Source of the DNA: Planctomycetes bacterium SM23_32
GTDB lineage: Bacteria; Planctomycetota; Brocadiia; SM23-32
Assembly: GCA_001303885.1 (NCBI GenBank)
Contig: LJUE01000001.1
Location: 1 to 27,157 of the forward strand
Direction: 5' to 3'
DNA: 27,157 nt
Positions within the stretch are counted from its first letter, which is position 1, and each line of letters opens with the position of its first letter. The notes beneath the pieces were generated by a model. The model searched no databases. It was not told the DNA's origin and saw only the letters and a program-made list of their open reading frames with translations. The translations under genes and the position numbers were made by a program. This document shows positions 6,691-14,422 of this stretch, one piece after another.

Positions 6691-7050
6691 ATGAAGATCT
6701 GCGTAACCAGTCGAGGGCCGGACCTGTCTTCGGAAGTTGACCCCCGCTTCGGCCGCGCGATGTACTTCATCATCCGTGACGAAGAAACGGACACCTACGA
6801 AGTTGTGGACAACCAGCAGAACGTGAACGCGGCGGGCGGAGCCGGCGTGCAGTCCGCCACCGCCATCGCTGAGAAGGGCTGCCAGTGGGTCATAAGCGGG
6901 CACATGGGGCCGAAGGCCCTCTCCGTGCTCAAGGAGGCTGGCATTCGAGTGGCCACGGGCGCAAGCGGCAAGGTTTCAGATGCACTCGCGGCTTTCAAGG
7001 AGGGCAAACTGGAAGAGATCAGCGCCGCCGACGTACCTCCTCGCTGGTAG
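6691..7050 (+). CDS. NifX/NifB-type dinitrogenase cofactor domain protein
   Basis: The start ATG at 6691 follows an AAGGAG ribosome site. The 119-residue protein matches the NifX/NafY domain: MKICVTSRGPDLSSEVDPRFGRA at the start, an Asn/Gln-rich middle (VDNQQNVNAAGGAGVQSA), CQWVISGHMGPKALSVL, and GIRVATG. Family members bind iron-molybdenum or other Fe-S cofactors during enzyme assembly. No nif structural gene is near, so this is one of the many non-nitrogenase members that accompany MinD/ferredoxin-type ATPases. Its neighbours (zinc ribbon at 6431, RACo at 7108, double ATPase at 8752) fit a cofactor or cluster-delivery role, which is inferred. Confidence 0.85.
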   Translation: MKICVTSRGPDLSSEVDPRFGRAMYFIIRDEETDTYEVVDNQQNVNAAGGAGVQSATAIAEKGCQWVISGHMGPKALSVLKEAGIRVATGASGKVSDALAAFKEGKLEEISAADVPPRW

Positions 7051-7107
7051 ACGCAGAGTTCAGAAGCGCGACTTCGGGCGGCAAGAGCTGCGGCAGGAGA
7101 ATCGAAC

Positions 7108-8694
7108 ATGCCAAAGGTGCGTTTCCCACAGTACCGACGGGCCAGGCACGGGACCGAGCTGTTCGCCGGCACCCTTCTCGAGCACGCGCGCAGGGCCGGG
7201 GTGGAGGTCCCGTCGGACTGCGGGGGCCTGGGCAAGTGCGGACGCTGCGCGGTCCGCATCGATCGGGGAGCAGAATGCCTGAACCCGAAGACCGAGGCGG
7301 AAAGCAGTAGGCACCTTGCGCCCGGAGAAAGGCTGGCGTGCCAGGCACGGATCGTCAACCCCGTCGCGGACATGACGGTCTTTGTCAAGGAGATGGGCAG
7401 GTACAGCATTGTGACGGAAACCGTCGACACCGACGACGTAGTGCTGGAGCCATCGGTTAAGCGTGATGGAAGGCACGTGGTGCATGCCTGTGGCGAGGAG
7501 TTGGGCCACTACGAAGGTGAGGTGTATGGGCTCGCCCTCGACGTGGGCACGACAACGCTGGCCATGCAAGTGGTGGACCTGGAAGACGGCCGCATCATCG
7601 CCACGACGGCCCGGACCAACCCCCAGATGTCGTACGGCAATGACGTCATCTCCCGCATCGGCTACACCATGCAGCACGAGGACGGGCTGCGCGCGCTCCA
7701 GTCCGCCGTCGTCGAGGCCGTGAATGAGGAACTGGAGGGGCTCGAGCGGCAGCACGGCAAGCTGAGCAAGAGCATCTTCGACGCCGTCGTCGTGGGCAAC
7801 AGCACGATGCGCAGGCTGTTCTTCCGGCAAGACGTCAGTTCGCTGGGAGTCATCCCCTTCGAGCCCGCGGACACCGACCCGGCCGCGGCCAGGGCCGATG
7901 AGCTTGGCCTGCGCGTCAGTCCCCAGGCCCATGTCTACGGCGGTGCCCTCATTGGCGGCCACGCAGGTGCGGACGCCCTGGCCGACGTAGTGGCCTGCCG
8001 GCTCCACGAATCCGACGGCGTCTCCATCGTGATAGACATAGGCACCAACGGCGAGGTGGTGATCGGCAACAAGGACAGGATGATGAGCGCTTCCTGCGCG
8101 GCCGGAGGCGCCTACGAGGGAGCCACCGTCACCTGCGGCAGCGGCGCGGTGGAGGGTGCCATCAGCAACGTGTGGATCGCGGACGGCCACGTCACCTACG
8201 GGACCATCGGCGGCAAGCCCCCCGTGGGCGTCTGCGGGTCGGGGCTGATCGACCTGCTGGCGGAGCTTCTGCGCAGCGGCCGCATGAGCAGGAAGGCCAA
8301 GATAGGCGAGGACTTCTGCCTCGCTGACGGCATCTGCATCACCCAGCAGGACGTTTACGCGCTGATAACTGCCAAGGCCGGGCTCAGGCTCGACCAGGAC
8401 CTCCTGATGCGCTACTACGGCGTCGAGCTGGCCCAGGTGCAGAAGATATTCCTGGCGGGTGGTTTCGGCAACTTCATCAACCCTGAGAACGCCGTGGCCA
8501 TTGGCCTCCTTCCGCCCGCGCCTGAAAAGGTCGTGCGCATAGGCAACGGAGCGCTGGCAGGCGCCCGGGAGATGCTGGTCAGCCGCAGTGTGCGGCGGAG
8601 ATCGGAGCAAATAGCCCGGGCCATCGAACACACGAAGCCCAACGAGAGGGAACCTGATTTCCCGTACATGGTGGCCGAGAAGATGTACTTCTGA
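7108..8694 (+). CDS. RACo-type corrinoid protein activator (2Fe-2S + ASKHA ATPase)
   Basis: The 528-residue protein begins with a 2Fe-2S ferredoxin domain: C38, C44, C47 (DCGGLGKCGRC) and C78 (ERLACQA). Then follow a linker and a large ASKHA-type ATPase domain with LALDVGTTTLAMQ near 140, VIDIGTNGEVV near 308 and a final AGGFGNFINPENAVAIG. This is the RACo/DUF4445 family, which uses ATP to reduce an inactive Co(II) corrinoid to Co(I), in acetogens for the corrinoid iron-sulfur protein and elsewhere for methyltransferase corrinoid proteins. No corrinoid protein gene is in the window, so the target lies elsewhere. A good ribosome site (GCAGGAG) lies upstream of the ATG. Family firm, target open. 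Confidence 0.88.
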   Translation: MPKVRFPQYRRARHGTELFAGTLLEHARRAGVEVPSDCGGLGKCGRCAVRIDRGAECLNPKTEAESSRHLAPGERLACQARIVNPVADMTVFVKEMGRYSIVTETVDTDDVVLEPSVKRDGRHVVHACGEELGHYEGEVYGLALDVGTTTLAMQVVDLEDGRIIATTARTNPQMSYGNDVISRIGYTMQHEDGLRALQSAVVEAVNEELEGLERQHGKLSKSIFDAVVVGNSTMRRLFFRQDVSSLGVIPFEPADTDPAAARADELGLRVSPQAHVYGGALIGGHAGADALADVVACRLHESDGVSIVIDIGTNGEVVIGNKDRMMSASCAAGGAYEGATVTCGSGAVEGAISNVWIADGHVTYGTIGGKPPVGVCGSGLIDLLAELLRSGRMSRKAKIGEDFCLADGICITQQDVYALITAKAGLRLDQDLLMRYYGVELAQVQKIFLAGGFGNFINPENAVAIGLLPPAPEKVVRIGNGALAGAREMLVSRSVRRRSEQIARAIEHTKPNEREPDFPYMVAEKMYF

Positions 8695-8751
8695 ATCCTG
8701 ACGCCGCGGAAGGTCGACTGACCCGTCCTCCGCAACGAAAAAGGGATAACC

Positions 8752-10632
8752 ATGCTCATCACCATCGCCAGCGGCAAGGGCGGCACGGGCAAGACAACCG
8801 TCGCCGTCAACATGGCCGCCGCCCTGGCCCGAGGCAGCATTACGGAAGGACAGGTCAGGCTGCTGGACTGCGACGTCGAGGAGCCTAACGACCACCTGTT
8901 CGTCCACCCGCGCTTCTCCATCAGGGAAGACGTGCAGGTCCGGCGGCCGGAGTGGCACGCCGGGCTGTGTACGGGCTGCAAGAGATGCCAGGAGGCGTGC
9001 AACTATAACGCCATCGCCGTGGTCCAAAGGGCCAACCCGGGAGGCACTGCTCAGATGGCCGGGAAGGCCAAGGTCCTGATCTTCCCCGAGCTGTGCCACG
9101 CCTGCGGCGTGTGCAGCTACGTCTGCCCGGAGGGGGCGTTTACGGAACAGGCCGTCTCGATCGGCACGGTGGAGGCCGACCCGGACAGCGGGGAGTTCTT
9201 CTTCGCCCATGGCGTCCTCAACGTGGGCGAGCCGCTCGCCCCGGCCGTCGTCCGGGGCGTGAAGCGGCACGCGGCCCAGGACGGCCTGACGCTGATTGAC
9301 GCCGCTCCCGGCACGGCGTGCCCTGTGGTCGAGGCGATGCAGGGCGCCGACGTCGTCATCCTCGTCACCGAGCCCACCCCGTTCGGGCTGAACGACCTGC
9401 GCCTGGCGCTGAACATGGCGTTGAAGCTGGGCATCCCCGTCGGCATCGTCGTGAACCGCTCGGACGGCGAGGACGAGATCATCCGGCAATACGCCGATGA
9501 GGCCGGTGTCCCAATCCTCGGCCGCATACCGTTCGACAGGCGATACGCCGAGGTCTACTCGCGGGGCGGCCTGCTGGTGGACGAGTTCCCGGAGGTCACC
9601 GAGGCCCTCCTCGGCATCTTCCGGGAAGCCATGGCGCTTGCCGGGACTGAGCCGCCCCCGGCGCCGGCAGAGGAGCTGCTCGCCGAGATGGCGGCTACCG
9701 ATCAGGGGCGGCCGGATGGCTCCGCACATGCGGATTACCGCGAGTGCACCGTCATCAGCGGCAAGGGCGGCACCGGCAAGACCACGGTCACGGCGGCCCT
9801 GGCCGCGCTGGCCGAGGACAAGGTCCTGGCCGATTGCGACGTGGACGCCGCCGACCTGCACCTGCTGCTCCGTCCCGAGGTGCGCGAGGTCCGCGACTTC
9901 TATGGCGGGCAGAGGGCTGCTATCGCCGAGTCCCTCTGCACGGGCTGCGGACGCTGCGCCGAGCTTTGCCACTTCTGCGCCATAGAACCGGTGCAGAGTG
10001 ACGAACAGGGCGGTCCGCTGACCTACCGCGTGGATGACTTCCCTTGCGAAGGCTGCGGCCTGTGCGGTTACGTCTGCCCCGCAGGCGCGATTGAGCTCAG
10101 CCAGGCACGCACCGGGCAGAGCTACGTGTCCCGGACCCCTTACGGCACCATGTCCCACGCCCGACTGGGCATCGCTGAGGAGAACAGCGGCAAGCTGGTC
10201 ACCTGGGTGCGCGAGCGGGCCTCGGCCCTGGCGGCAGAAGACGGGGCCTCCACCATATTCAACGACGGCTCCCCCGGCACGGGCTGCCCGGTGATCGCCT
10301 CCATCTCCGGCGTTGACTTCGCGCTGATCGTCACCGAGCCCACCGTCTCGGGCGTCCACGACCTGGAACGGGTGCTCGAGCTCTGCCGGCACTTCGGCGT
10401 GCGGAGCCTGGTCTGCATCAACAAGTGCGACCTGAACGCCGAGCAGGCGGGGCGCATCCGCGACATGGCCCGGCAGCAAGGGGCCCGCCTGATCGGCGAG
10501 ATCCCGTTCGACCCGGCCGTCAACGAGGCCCTCTGCGCCGGCAAGAACCTGGTGGAGTTCGGCCGGGGACCGGCGGCACAGGCCGTGCGGCGGATATGGG
10601 ACGCGCTGAAGAACGAGATACTCAGCGGCTAA
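8752..10632 (+). CDS. Fused double MinD-type ATPase, each half with a ferredoxin insert
   Basis: The 626-residue protein is two paralogous halves in one chain. Half 1 starts with the deviant Walker A SGKGGTGKTT (residues 7-16), has LLDCDVEEPND, two 4Fe-4S motifs (CTGCKRCQEAC and CHACGVCSYVCP), IDAAPGTACPV and VTEPTPFGL. Half 2 repeats this from about residue 335: SGKGGTGKTT, ADCDVDAADLH, CTGCGRCAELC, CEGCGLCGYVCP, NDGSPGTGCPV, VTEPTVSGV. These P-loop/ferredoxin proteins are common as two neighbouring genes in anaerobes; here they are joined by a short Pro/Ala-rich linker (near 300-330). Role is unproven; ATP-driven Fe-S or electron transfer is inferred. It ends the intact part of the operon. 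Confidence 0.88.
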   Translation: MLITIASGKGGTGKTTVAVNMAAALARGSITEGQVRLLDCDVEEPNDHLFVHPRFSIREDVQVRRPEWHAGLCTGCKRCQEACNYNAIAVVQRANPGGTAQMAGKAKVLIFPELCHACGVCSYVCPEGAFTEQAVSIGTVEADPDSGEFFFAHGVLNVGEPLAPAVVRGVKRHAAQDGLTLIDAAPGTACPVVEAMQGADVVILVTEPTPFGLNDLRLALNMALKLGIPVGIVVNRSDGEDEIIRQYADEAGVPILGRIPFDRRYAEVYSRGGLLVDEFPEVTEALLGIFREAMALAGTEPPPAPAEELLAEMAATDQGRPDGSAHADYRECTVISGKGGTGKTTVTAALAALAEDKVLADCDVDAADLHLLLRPEVREVRDFYGGQRAAIAESLCTGCGRCAELCHFCAIEPVQSDEQGGPLTYRVDDFPCEGCGLCGYVCPAGAIELSQARTGQSYVSRTPYGTMSHARLGIAEENSGKLVTWVRERASALAAEDGASTIFNDGSPGTGCPVIASISGVDFALIVTEPTVSGVHDLERVLELCRHFGVRSLVCINKCDLNAEQAGRIRDMARQQGARLIGEIPFDPAVNEALCAGKNLVEFGRGPAAQAVRRIWDALKNEILSG

Positions 10633-10641
10633 GGACCCGTT

Positions 10642-10794
10642 ATGGGGAAGCGGCAAGGCACAGACAAAGAGAAGTGGCCGCTTGAGGCCCCCCGCGCCAG
10701 GGCCATCCTCGATTCCATCGGCGACGGCGTCTTCACGGTGGACCTGGATTGGCGCGCCTCCACGTTCAACCACGCAGCAGAGCAGACCCCCTGA
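10642..10794 (+). pseudogene. PAS-domain regulator, N-terminal fragment
   Basis: A 50-residue frame starts at ATG 10642, nine bases after the double ATPase. After a charged lead, AILDSIGDGVFTVDLDWRAS and FNHAAEQ match the first strand and helix of a PAS domain as found in sigma-54-dependent activators (FTVDLDWRITSFNRAAE in relatives). It then stops at TGA without the rest of the PAS core, an AAA+ domain or a helix-turn-helix. The rest of the gene is missing from the window: the FmdB-like start follows 32 bases later. Either the gene was truncated by a deletion or the sequence is joined wrongly here. Confidence 0.6.
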
Positions 10795-10826
10795 TCGGAC
10801 CTTCCGGGGCGAGGTGTTAACTGCCG

Positions 10827-10940
10827 ATGCCCACCTACGACTACAGGTGCGGCAAATGCGGGCACGTGCTCGAGGTGTGGACTACGCCTCAGACGCCCGG
10901 CCCTGGTGGCGGGCCACCTGGATGTGTGGCTCGGCGATGA
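10827..10940 (+). pseudogene. FmdB-like zinc-ribbon protein, N-terminal fragment
   Basis: The start MPTYDYRCGKCGHVLEV (first CxxC at C8 and C11) is the typical opening of FmdB-family small zinc ribbons, with a GAGGTG ribosome site upstream. After about residue 17 the match stops: the frame goes on with a Gly/Pro-rich run and a stop at 10938-10940, and the second CxxC pair is absent. From about 10880 the DNA is the 3' end of osmC on the other strand. A junction at about 10880 that joins the two genes end to end is the simplest reading. Confidence 0.6.
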
Positions 10941-11358
10941 CCTCTGTGCGGAGGGATCTGGATACCAGGCACGTGCTCTCGGCCCGTTGCATCGCTTGTT
11001 CGGCCTTCTTGCGGTCCAGCTCCGAAGCAACCACTACCTCTGGCTTGACCCTCACCAGGGTAAACACCAGCCCCTCTTCCCCGTAGTGCAGGTTCCCCTC
11101 CGCTGTGCTGCTGTAGCTGACCAGCTCGATGTCTTCCTTCACACGGTAGTAAAGGAAGGTGGTCATGATGCAGCAATTCACGGCGGCCACGAACAGATCC
11201 TCCGGGCTCCAGACCCCCTCGTGGCCTCCAAAATCGGGAGGTGTTGCCACGCTGATATCAGGCTTGCCTTCGGCAGTGAGAACTCCCCTCTTTGCCTCCG
11301 CCCAACTCACCGTGTTGGCATATCGCCAGGATTTTGGCTTCGAGGTTACCTTCGCCAT
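10882..11358 (-). CDS. OsmC-like peroxiredoxin/hydrolase-fold protein
   Basis: I chose ATG 11358 (MAKVTSKPKSWRYANTVSW); a longer frame from 11406 is less likely. The 158-residue protein has the OsmC features GGHEGVWSPEDLFVAAVNCC and AESTCLVSRSL, with the two Cys of the redox pair (one in NCC, one in STC) present. OsmC proteins reduce organic hydroperoxides in the cytoplasm. It lies 65 bases after the flavoprotein gene on the same strand, so it is the last gene of the rex-mrp-mbx operon. Its extreme C-terminus (VARHQGRASEA) abuts the FmdB junction near 10880, so the last residues may not be native. Confidence 0.8.
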   Translation of the reverse strand: MAKVTSKPKSWRYANTVSWAEAKRGVLTAEGKPDISVATPPDFGGHEGVWSPEDLFVAAVNCCIMTTFLYYRVKEDIELVSYSSTAEGNLHYGEEGLVFTLVRVKPEVVVASELDRKKAEQAMQRAESTCLVSRSLRTEVIAEPHIQVARHQGRASEA

Positions 11359-11410
11359 GTGAAGTCCTTCCCAGAGTACCCTGGTTGAGCCCCCGCCCCC
11401 GTCCAAGGGA

Positions 11411-11425
11411 AGACGGCAGCCGTCT
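11411..11425. repeat. Hairpin at the flavoprotein stop codon
   Basis: AGACGG-CAG-CCGTCT, a perfect 6-bp stem with a 3-base loop, overlaps the stop of the flavoprotein gene (11424-11426). There is no T-run after it on the minus strand; it might lower read-through into osmC but is not a clear terminator. Confidence 0.35.
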
Positions 11426-13271
11426 AATGCTCCGAGAGCATCTTGTGGATCCCCTCGGCTGCCTTCTTCGCGTCCGCAATGGCAGTTACCGCGTCCATGT
11501 TGAGATTGACGATGTCCCCGCCGGCGAAGACCCCCGGTACGGACGTCATGCCATCCTCGTTCACCTTCACCTTCCGCCGCTCGGTGAACGCGAGGGATTC
11601 CATGAGGTGATCGGGGATGAAGGACAGGTCATATCCCTGCCCGATGGCCTCGATGACCATGTCCCCTTCCAGGACCATGGTCCGGTCTTCGTAGAAGGTG
11701 GGGCTGAACCTGCCTTGTTCGTCAAAGACCGACTTGACCGCCTTGCACTCCAGACCACTGACCTCACCTTGCTCAAGCAGAATCCCCTTGGGCCCCCAGG
11801 CGGGGTTGAACTGGATTCCTTCTTCTTTTGCTTCTTCGATCTCCTCCTGGCTGGCCGGCATCTCCTCCCACGACTCGAGGCACACTGCTCTCGTCACGCT
11901 TTCCTGTCCGGGGTATTGCATCTGCTGGAGGCGCAGGCAGGTGCGGGCCACGTCCATGGCCACGTTGCCGCCGCCGATGACGATGACGTGCCGGCCTACG
12001 TCGGGCGCGGGGCCGACCCTGGCGGCATTCAAGAAGTCAAGCGCCATAAGCGCTCTGTCCTCGTTCTCAATGCGGGCGGTGTAGCTTCGGTGTGTGCCCA
12101 CCGCCATGAAGACGGCGTCGTAGCGCTCTCGCAACTCGTCGAACTGGACGTTTTTCCCCACGGCGGTGTTGAACCGGAACTGAACTCCAAAGGAAGCGAT
12201 GTAGTCCACGTCGTCCTTGACGGCATCGTCGGGGAGCCTGTATCTCGGGGGACCCATCCTGAGCATCCCCCCGCCGGCGGGTTGGGACTCAAACACCGTC
12301 ACCCCGTGGCCCTTGAGGCGCAGGAAGTAGGCCACGGCCAATCCGCCGGCACCGGCCCCGATGACGGCGACCTTCTTGCCCGTCTCGGCGGGAAGCTCGG
12401 CGCGCAACGTCTCCCGATAGCTCTCAACGGTATCCGCGGCGTACCTTTTCAGCCAGCGAATGGCGACCGGTTCGCCCCTGAGCCCGAGGGAGCAGGCGTC
12501 TTCGCAGTGCTTCATGCAGATGCGCCCACAGATCGCCGGCAGCGGGTTATCCTCGAGTATGATTCTCAACGCCTCTTCGCTGTCATCCTCGCTAATGGCC
12601 TTTACGTAGTCAGAGATCCTCAGGTTGGCCGGGCACGCTTCCTCGCAAAGCCCGCATTCGAGGCACCGGGATGCCTCGCTGCGGGCCTGCTCGGCGCTGT
12701 ATCCGCGGACCATCTCCACAAAGGACTGTTTCCTCTCCTGCGCGGAGACCTGCGGCATGGGCACGCGTTGGGGCTCGAACAATGCGAAGTCCAGGTCGGG
12801 TGAGAAGCCTTCGTAATCCCTCTTGCGATGCGTCAGGCTTGCCTTCAGGATGGAGTACTCCTCCGCCGGCAGGAAGGTCGCTTCGTCCTTCTTCTCGTCC
12901 TTTGGGACGAACACAAAGGTGTCGGTGTCAAAGTGGATGTGGAAGTAATCCCTGGACAGCCGCAGCGAACCGGGAGGACAGATGTCCACGCAGAGCCCGC
13001 AGAAGCAGCACCTGCCGTAGTCGAGTTGCGGCCGCTCGTTCTTGTTGCCCGGCTCCGGCTCGATCGCCGGCACCTCGATCATCGTGATCGCTTCGTTCGG
13101 GCAGATGTCGGCGCAGTTGCCGCAACCCGTGCACCGGTCCCAGTCGTTGAGGTGGAACCCCCGGTATCTGGGCGCCGGTTCCTTCTTCTCAAAGGGGTAC
13201 CTCAACGTCAGGGGTTTTTGGAACAGGAACCTGATCGCCTTCAAAGGGCTCAGGATGCTTGCCTTTCCCAT
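11424..13271 (-). CDS. Fused NuoI-like ferredoxin and GltD/NfnB-like NAD(P) flavoprotein
   Basis: The 615-residue protein joins two units. Residues 1-120 match the NuoI/MbxN subunit: RYRGFHLNDWDRCTGCGNC (C47, C50, C53, C57) and CCFCGLCVDICPPGSL (C88, C91, C94, C98). Residues about 165-615 match the small subunit of glutamate synthase and of NfnB: a GltD-type Cys region (CLECGLCEEACP at 203-213, CGRICMKHCEDAC at 248-260), the FAD site VAVIGAGAGGLAVAY (305-310), the NAD(P) site VIVIGGGNVAMDVA and a last GVFAGGDIV. In complex I and Mbx the I/N subunit is separate. The fusion puts a pyridine-nucleotide site on the peripheral arm; ferredoxin:NAD(P) electron transfer is inferred. It follows the NuoD-like gene by 12 bases. 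Confidence 0.85.
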   Translation of the reverse strand: MGKASILSPLKAIRFLFQKPLTLRYPFEKKEPAPRYRGFHLNDWDRCTGCGNCADICPNEAITMIEVPAIEPEPGNKNERPQLDYGRCCFCGLCVDICPPGSLRLSRDYFHIHFDTDTFVFVPKDEKKDEATFLPAEEYSILKASLTHRKRDYEGFSPDLDFALFEPQRVPMPQVSAQERKQSFVEMVRGYSAEQARSEASRCLECGLCEEACPANLRISDYVKAISEDDSEEALRIILEDNPLPAICGRICMKHCEDACSLGLRGEPVAIRWLKRYAADTVESYRETLRAELPAETGKKVAVIGAGAGGLAVAYFLRLKGHGVTVFESQPAGGGMLRMGPPRYRLPDDAVKDDVDYIASFGVQFRFNTAVGKNVQFDELRERYDAVFMAVGTHRSYTARIENEDRALMALDFLNAARVGPAPDVGRHVIVIGGGNVAMDVARTCLRLQQMQYPGQESVTRAVCLESWEEMPASQEEIEEAKEEGIQFNPAWGPKGILLEQGEVSGLECKAVKSVFDEQGRFSPTFYEDRTMVLEGDMVIEAIGQGYDLSFIPDHLMESLAFTERRKVKVNEDGMTSVPGVFAGGDIVNLNMDAVTAIADAKKAAEGIHKMLSEH

Positions 13272-13283
13272 CTCGTCCTTCCC

Positions 13284-14417
13284 TTATCTGTCTATCTCGG
13301 GAGCGACGACGTAGAGGCTTATCATCGTGTTGCCGACATCCGCGATGCTGGCGCCTTCGAGCGCTTTCTCCAGGATGGTAAGCCCATGCGGATACGAAGG
13401 GGTTCTGAAATGGACCCTGTAAGGCTTGTCCCCGCCGTTGCTGACCAGGTACAGGCCCAGCTCTCCGCGCGAGGATTCGCATCTGACATACGCTTCGCCG
13501 GGCGGGATTCTCCACTTGAAGGGGTTGGGAATCCTGTTGTACACCTCGCCATCGGGCATGGCGTCAAGGAGCTTGAATACCATGTGGACGCTTTCGATCA
13601 GCTCATCCCTGACCACCCATATCCTCGAATAGGCGTCGCCTTCCTGCCTCGTGGGCACCTCCCAGTCCACCTTGTCGTACGCCGCGTAAGGTTCGACTTT
13701 CCTGATGTCGAACTTCATGCCCGTTGCCCGCAGCACCGGTCCTGTGGCGCCGAGCGCCTTTGCCTGCTCCTGGCTCAGTTGTCCTACCCCCCGGGCCCTC
13801 TCGTAGAACAGGCGGTTGTTGAAGAATGTGGCGTCGTAATCCGGCACCCAACCGCCGATGGAGTGAAGCGTGTGTACAATCCTGTCCCTGAAGCCTTTCG
13901 GGAAATCGCGTCGCACGCCGCCCGGCCACAGGTATATGTGGTAGACGCGGCCGCCGGTCAGCTCTTCGAAGAGGTCGAGCACAAGATCGCGGTGGTACAT
14001 CGCCCACTGGGCCGGCGTGTCGAAGCCGAGCATGTTCGAGTAGGCCCACAGGCCGAAGAGGTGCGACGAAACCCGAGCCAGCTCCAGGCAGATGCTCCTG
14101 ATGTACTGCGCCCGCTCCGGCACCTCGATGCCGGCGAGCTTCTCGACGGCCATGGCATAGACCATTTCCATGGAGTCGGGTTCCACGACGTTGATGCGGC
14201 ACACCATGGGGAAGTTCTGGATCCAGGTCCTGTATTCCATCAGCTTCTCGAACCCACGGTGGAGATAGCCGGGATTGGCGGTGGCTTTCAGCACCCGGTC
14301 GCCCTCGACCTTCAGCGTGATGCTGAAGTTCCCGACCATCCCGAGGTGCTGGGGGCCGAAGTACAGCTCCAGTTCCCTTCCGGAGCCCGATCCTGCTATC
14401 TCTGAGATCTGAGCCAT
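13284..14417 (-). CDS. NuoD/MbxL-like large subunit without NiFe ligands
   Basis: The 377-residue protein follows the 49-kDa/NiFe large subunit fold: ELYFGPQHLG near 17-26, ANPGYLHRGFEKLME, RSICLELARVSSHLFGLWAY, GGVRRDFP, GATGPVLRATG, CESSRGELGLYLVSNGG and the short C-terminal VAPEIDR. In [NiFe] hydrogenases two CxxC pairs hold the metals. Here the first site has only C73 (MVCRIN) and the C-terminal pair is absent, so no NiFe centre can form; this is a complex I/Mbx-like catalytic subunit rather than a hydrogenase. It is cytoplasmic, near the membrane, between the Fe-S chain and the pump. Gene order and 5-base spacing to the NuoC-like gene show one operon. Confidence 0.88.
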   Translation of the reverse strand: MAQISEIAGSGSGRELELYFGPQHLGMVGNFSITLKVEGDRVLKATANPGYLHRGFEKLMEYRTWIQNFPMVCRINVVEPDSMEMVYAMAVEKLAGIEVPERAQYIRSICLELARVSSHLFGLWAYSNMLGFDTPAQWAMYHRDLVLDLFEELTGGRVYHIYLWPGGVRRDFPKGFRDRIVHTLHSIGGWVPDYDATFFNNRLFYERARGVGQLSQEQAKALGATGPVLRATGMKFDIRKVEPYAAYDKVDWEVPTRQEGDAYSRIWVVRDELIESVHMVFKLLDAMPDGEVYNRIPNPFKWRIPPGEAYVRCESSRGELGLYLVSNGGDKPYRVHFRTPSYPHGLTILEKALEGASIADVGNTMISLYVVAPEIDR

Positions 14418-14422
14418 ATCAC

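Noticed and set aside
6691..7050. Nitrogen fixation from the NifX-like gene
   Set aside because: No nifHDK, nifE/N or nifB is present; NifX-domain proteins are common outside nitrogenase systems.
7060..10773. Very long open frame on the minus strand (1237 codons)
   Set aside because: It lies opposite the RACo-like and double ATPase genes, whose motifs are clear; the minus-strand product is rich in Asp/His/Ala with no recognisable domain, as expected for a shadow in GC-rich DNA.
12828..14405. Long plus-strand frame opposite the flavoprotein and NuoD-like genes
   Set aside because: No recognisable motifs, and the minus-strand genes are well supported and in operon order.
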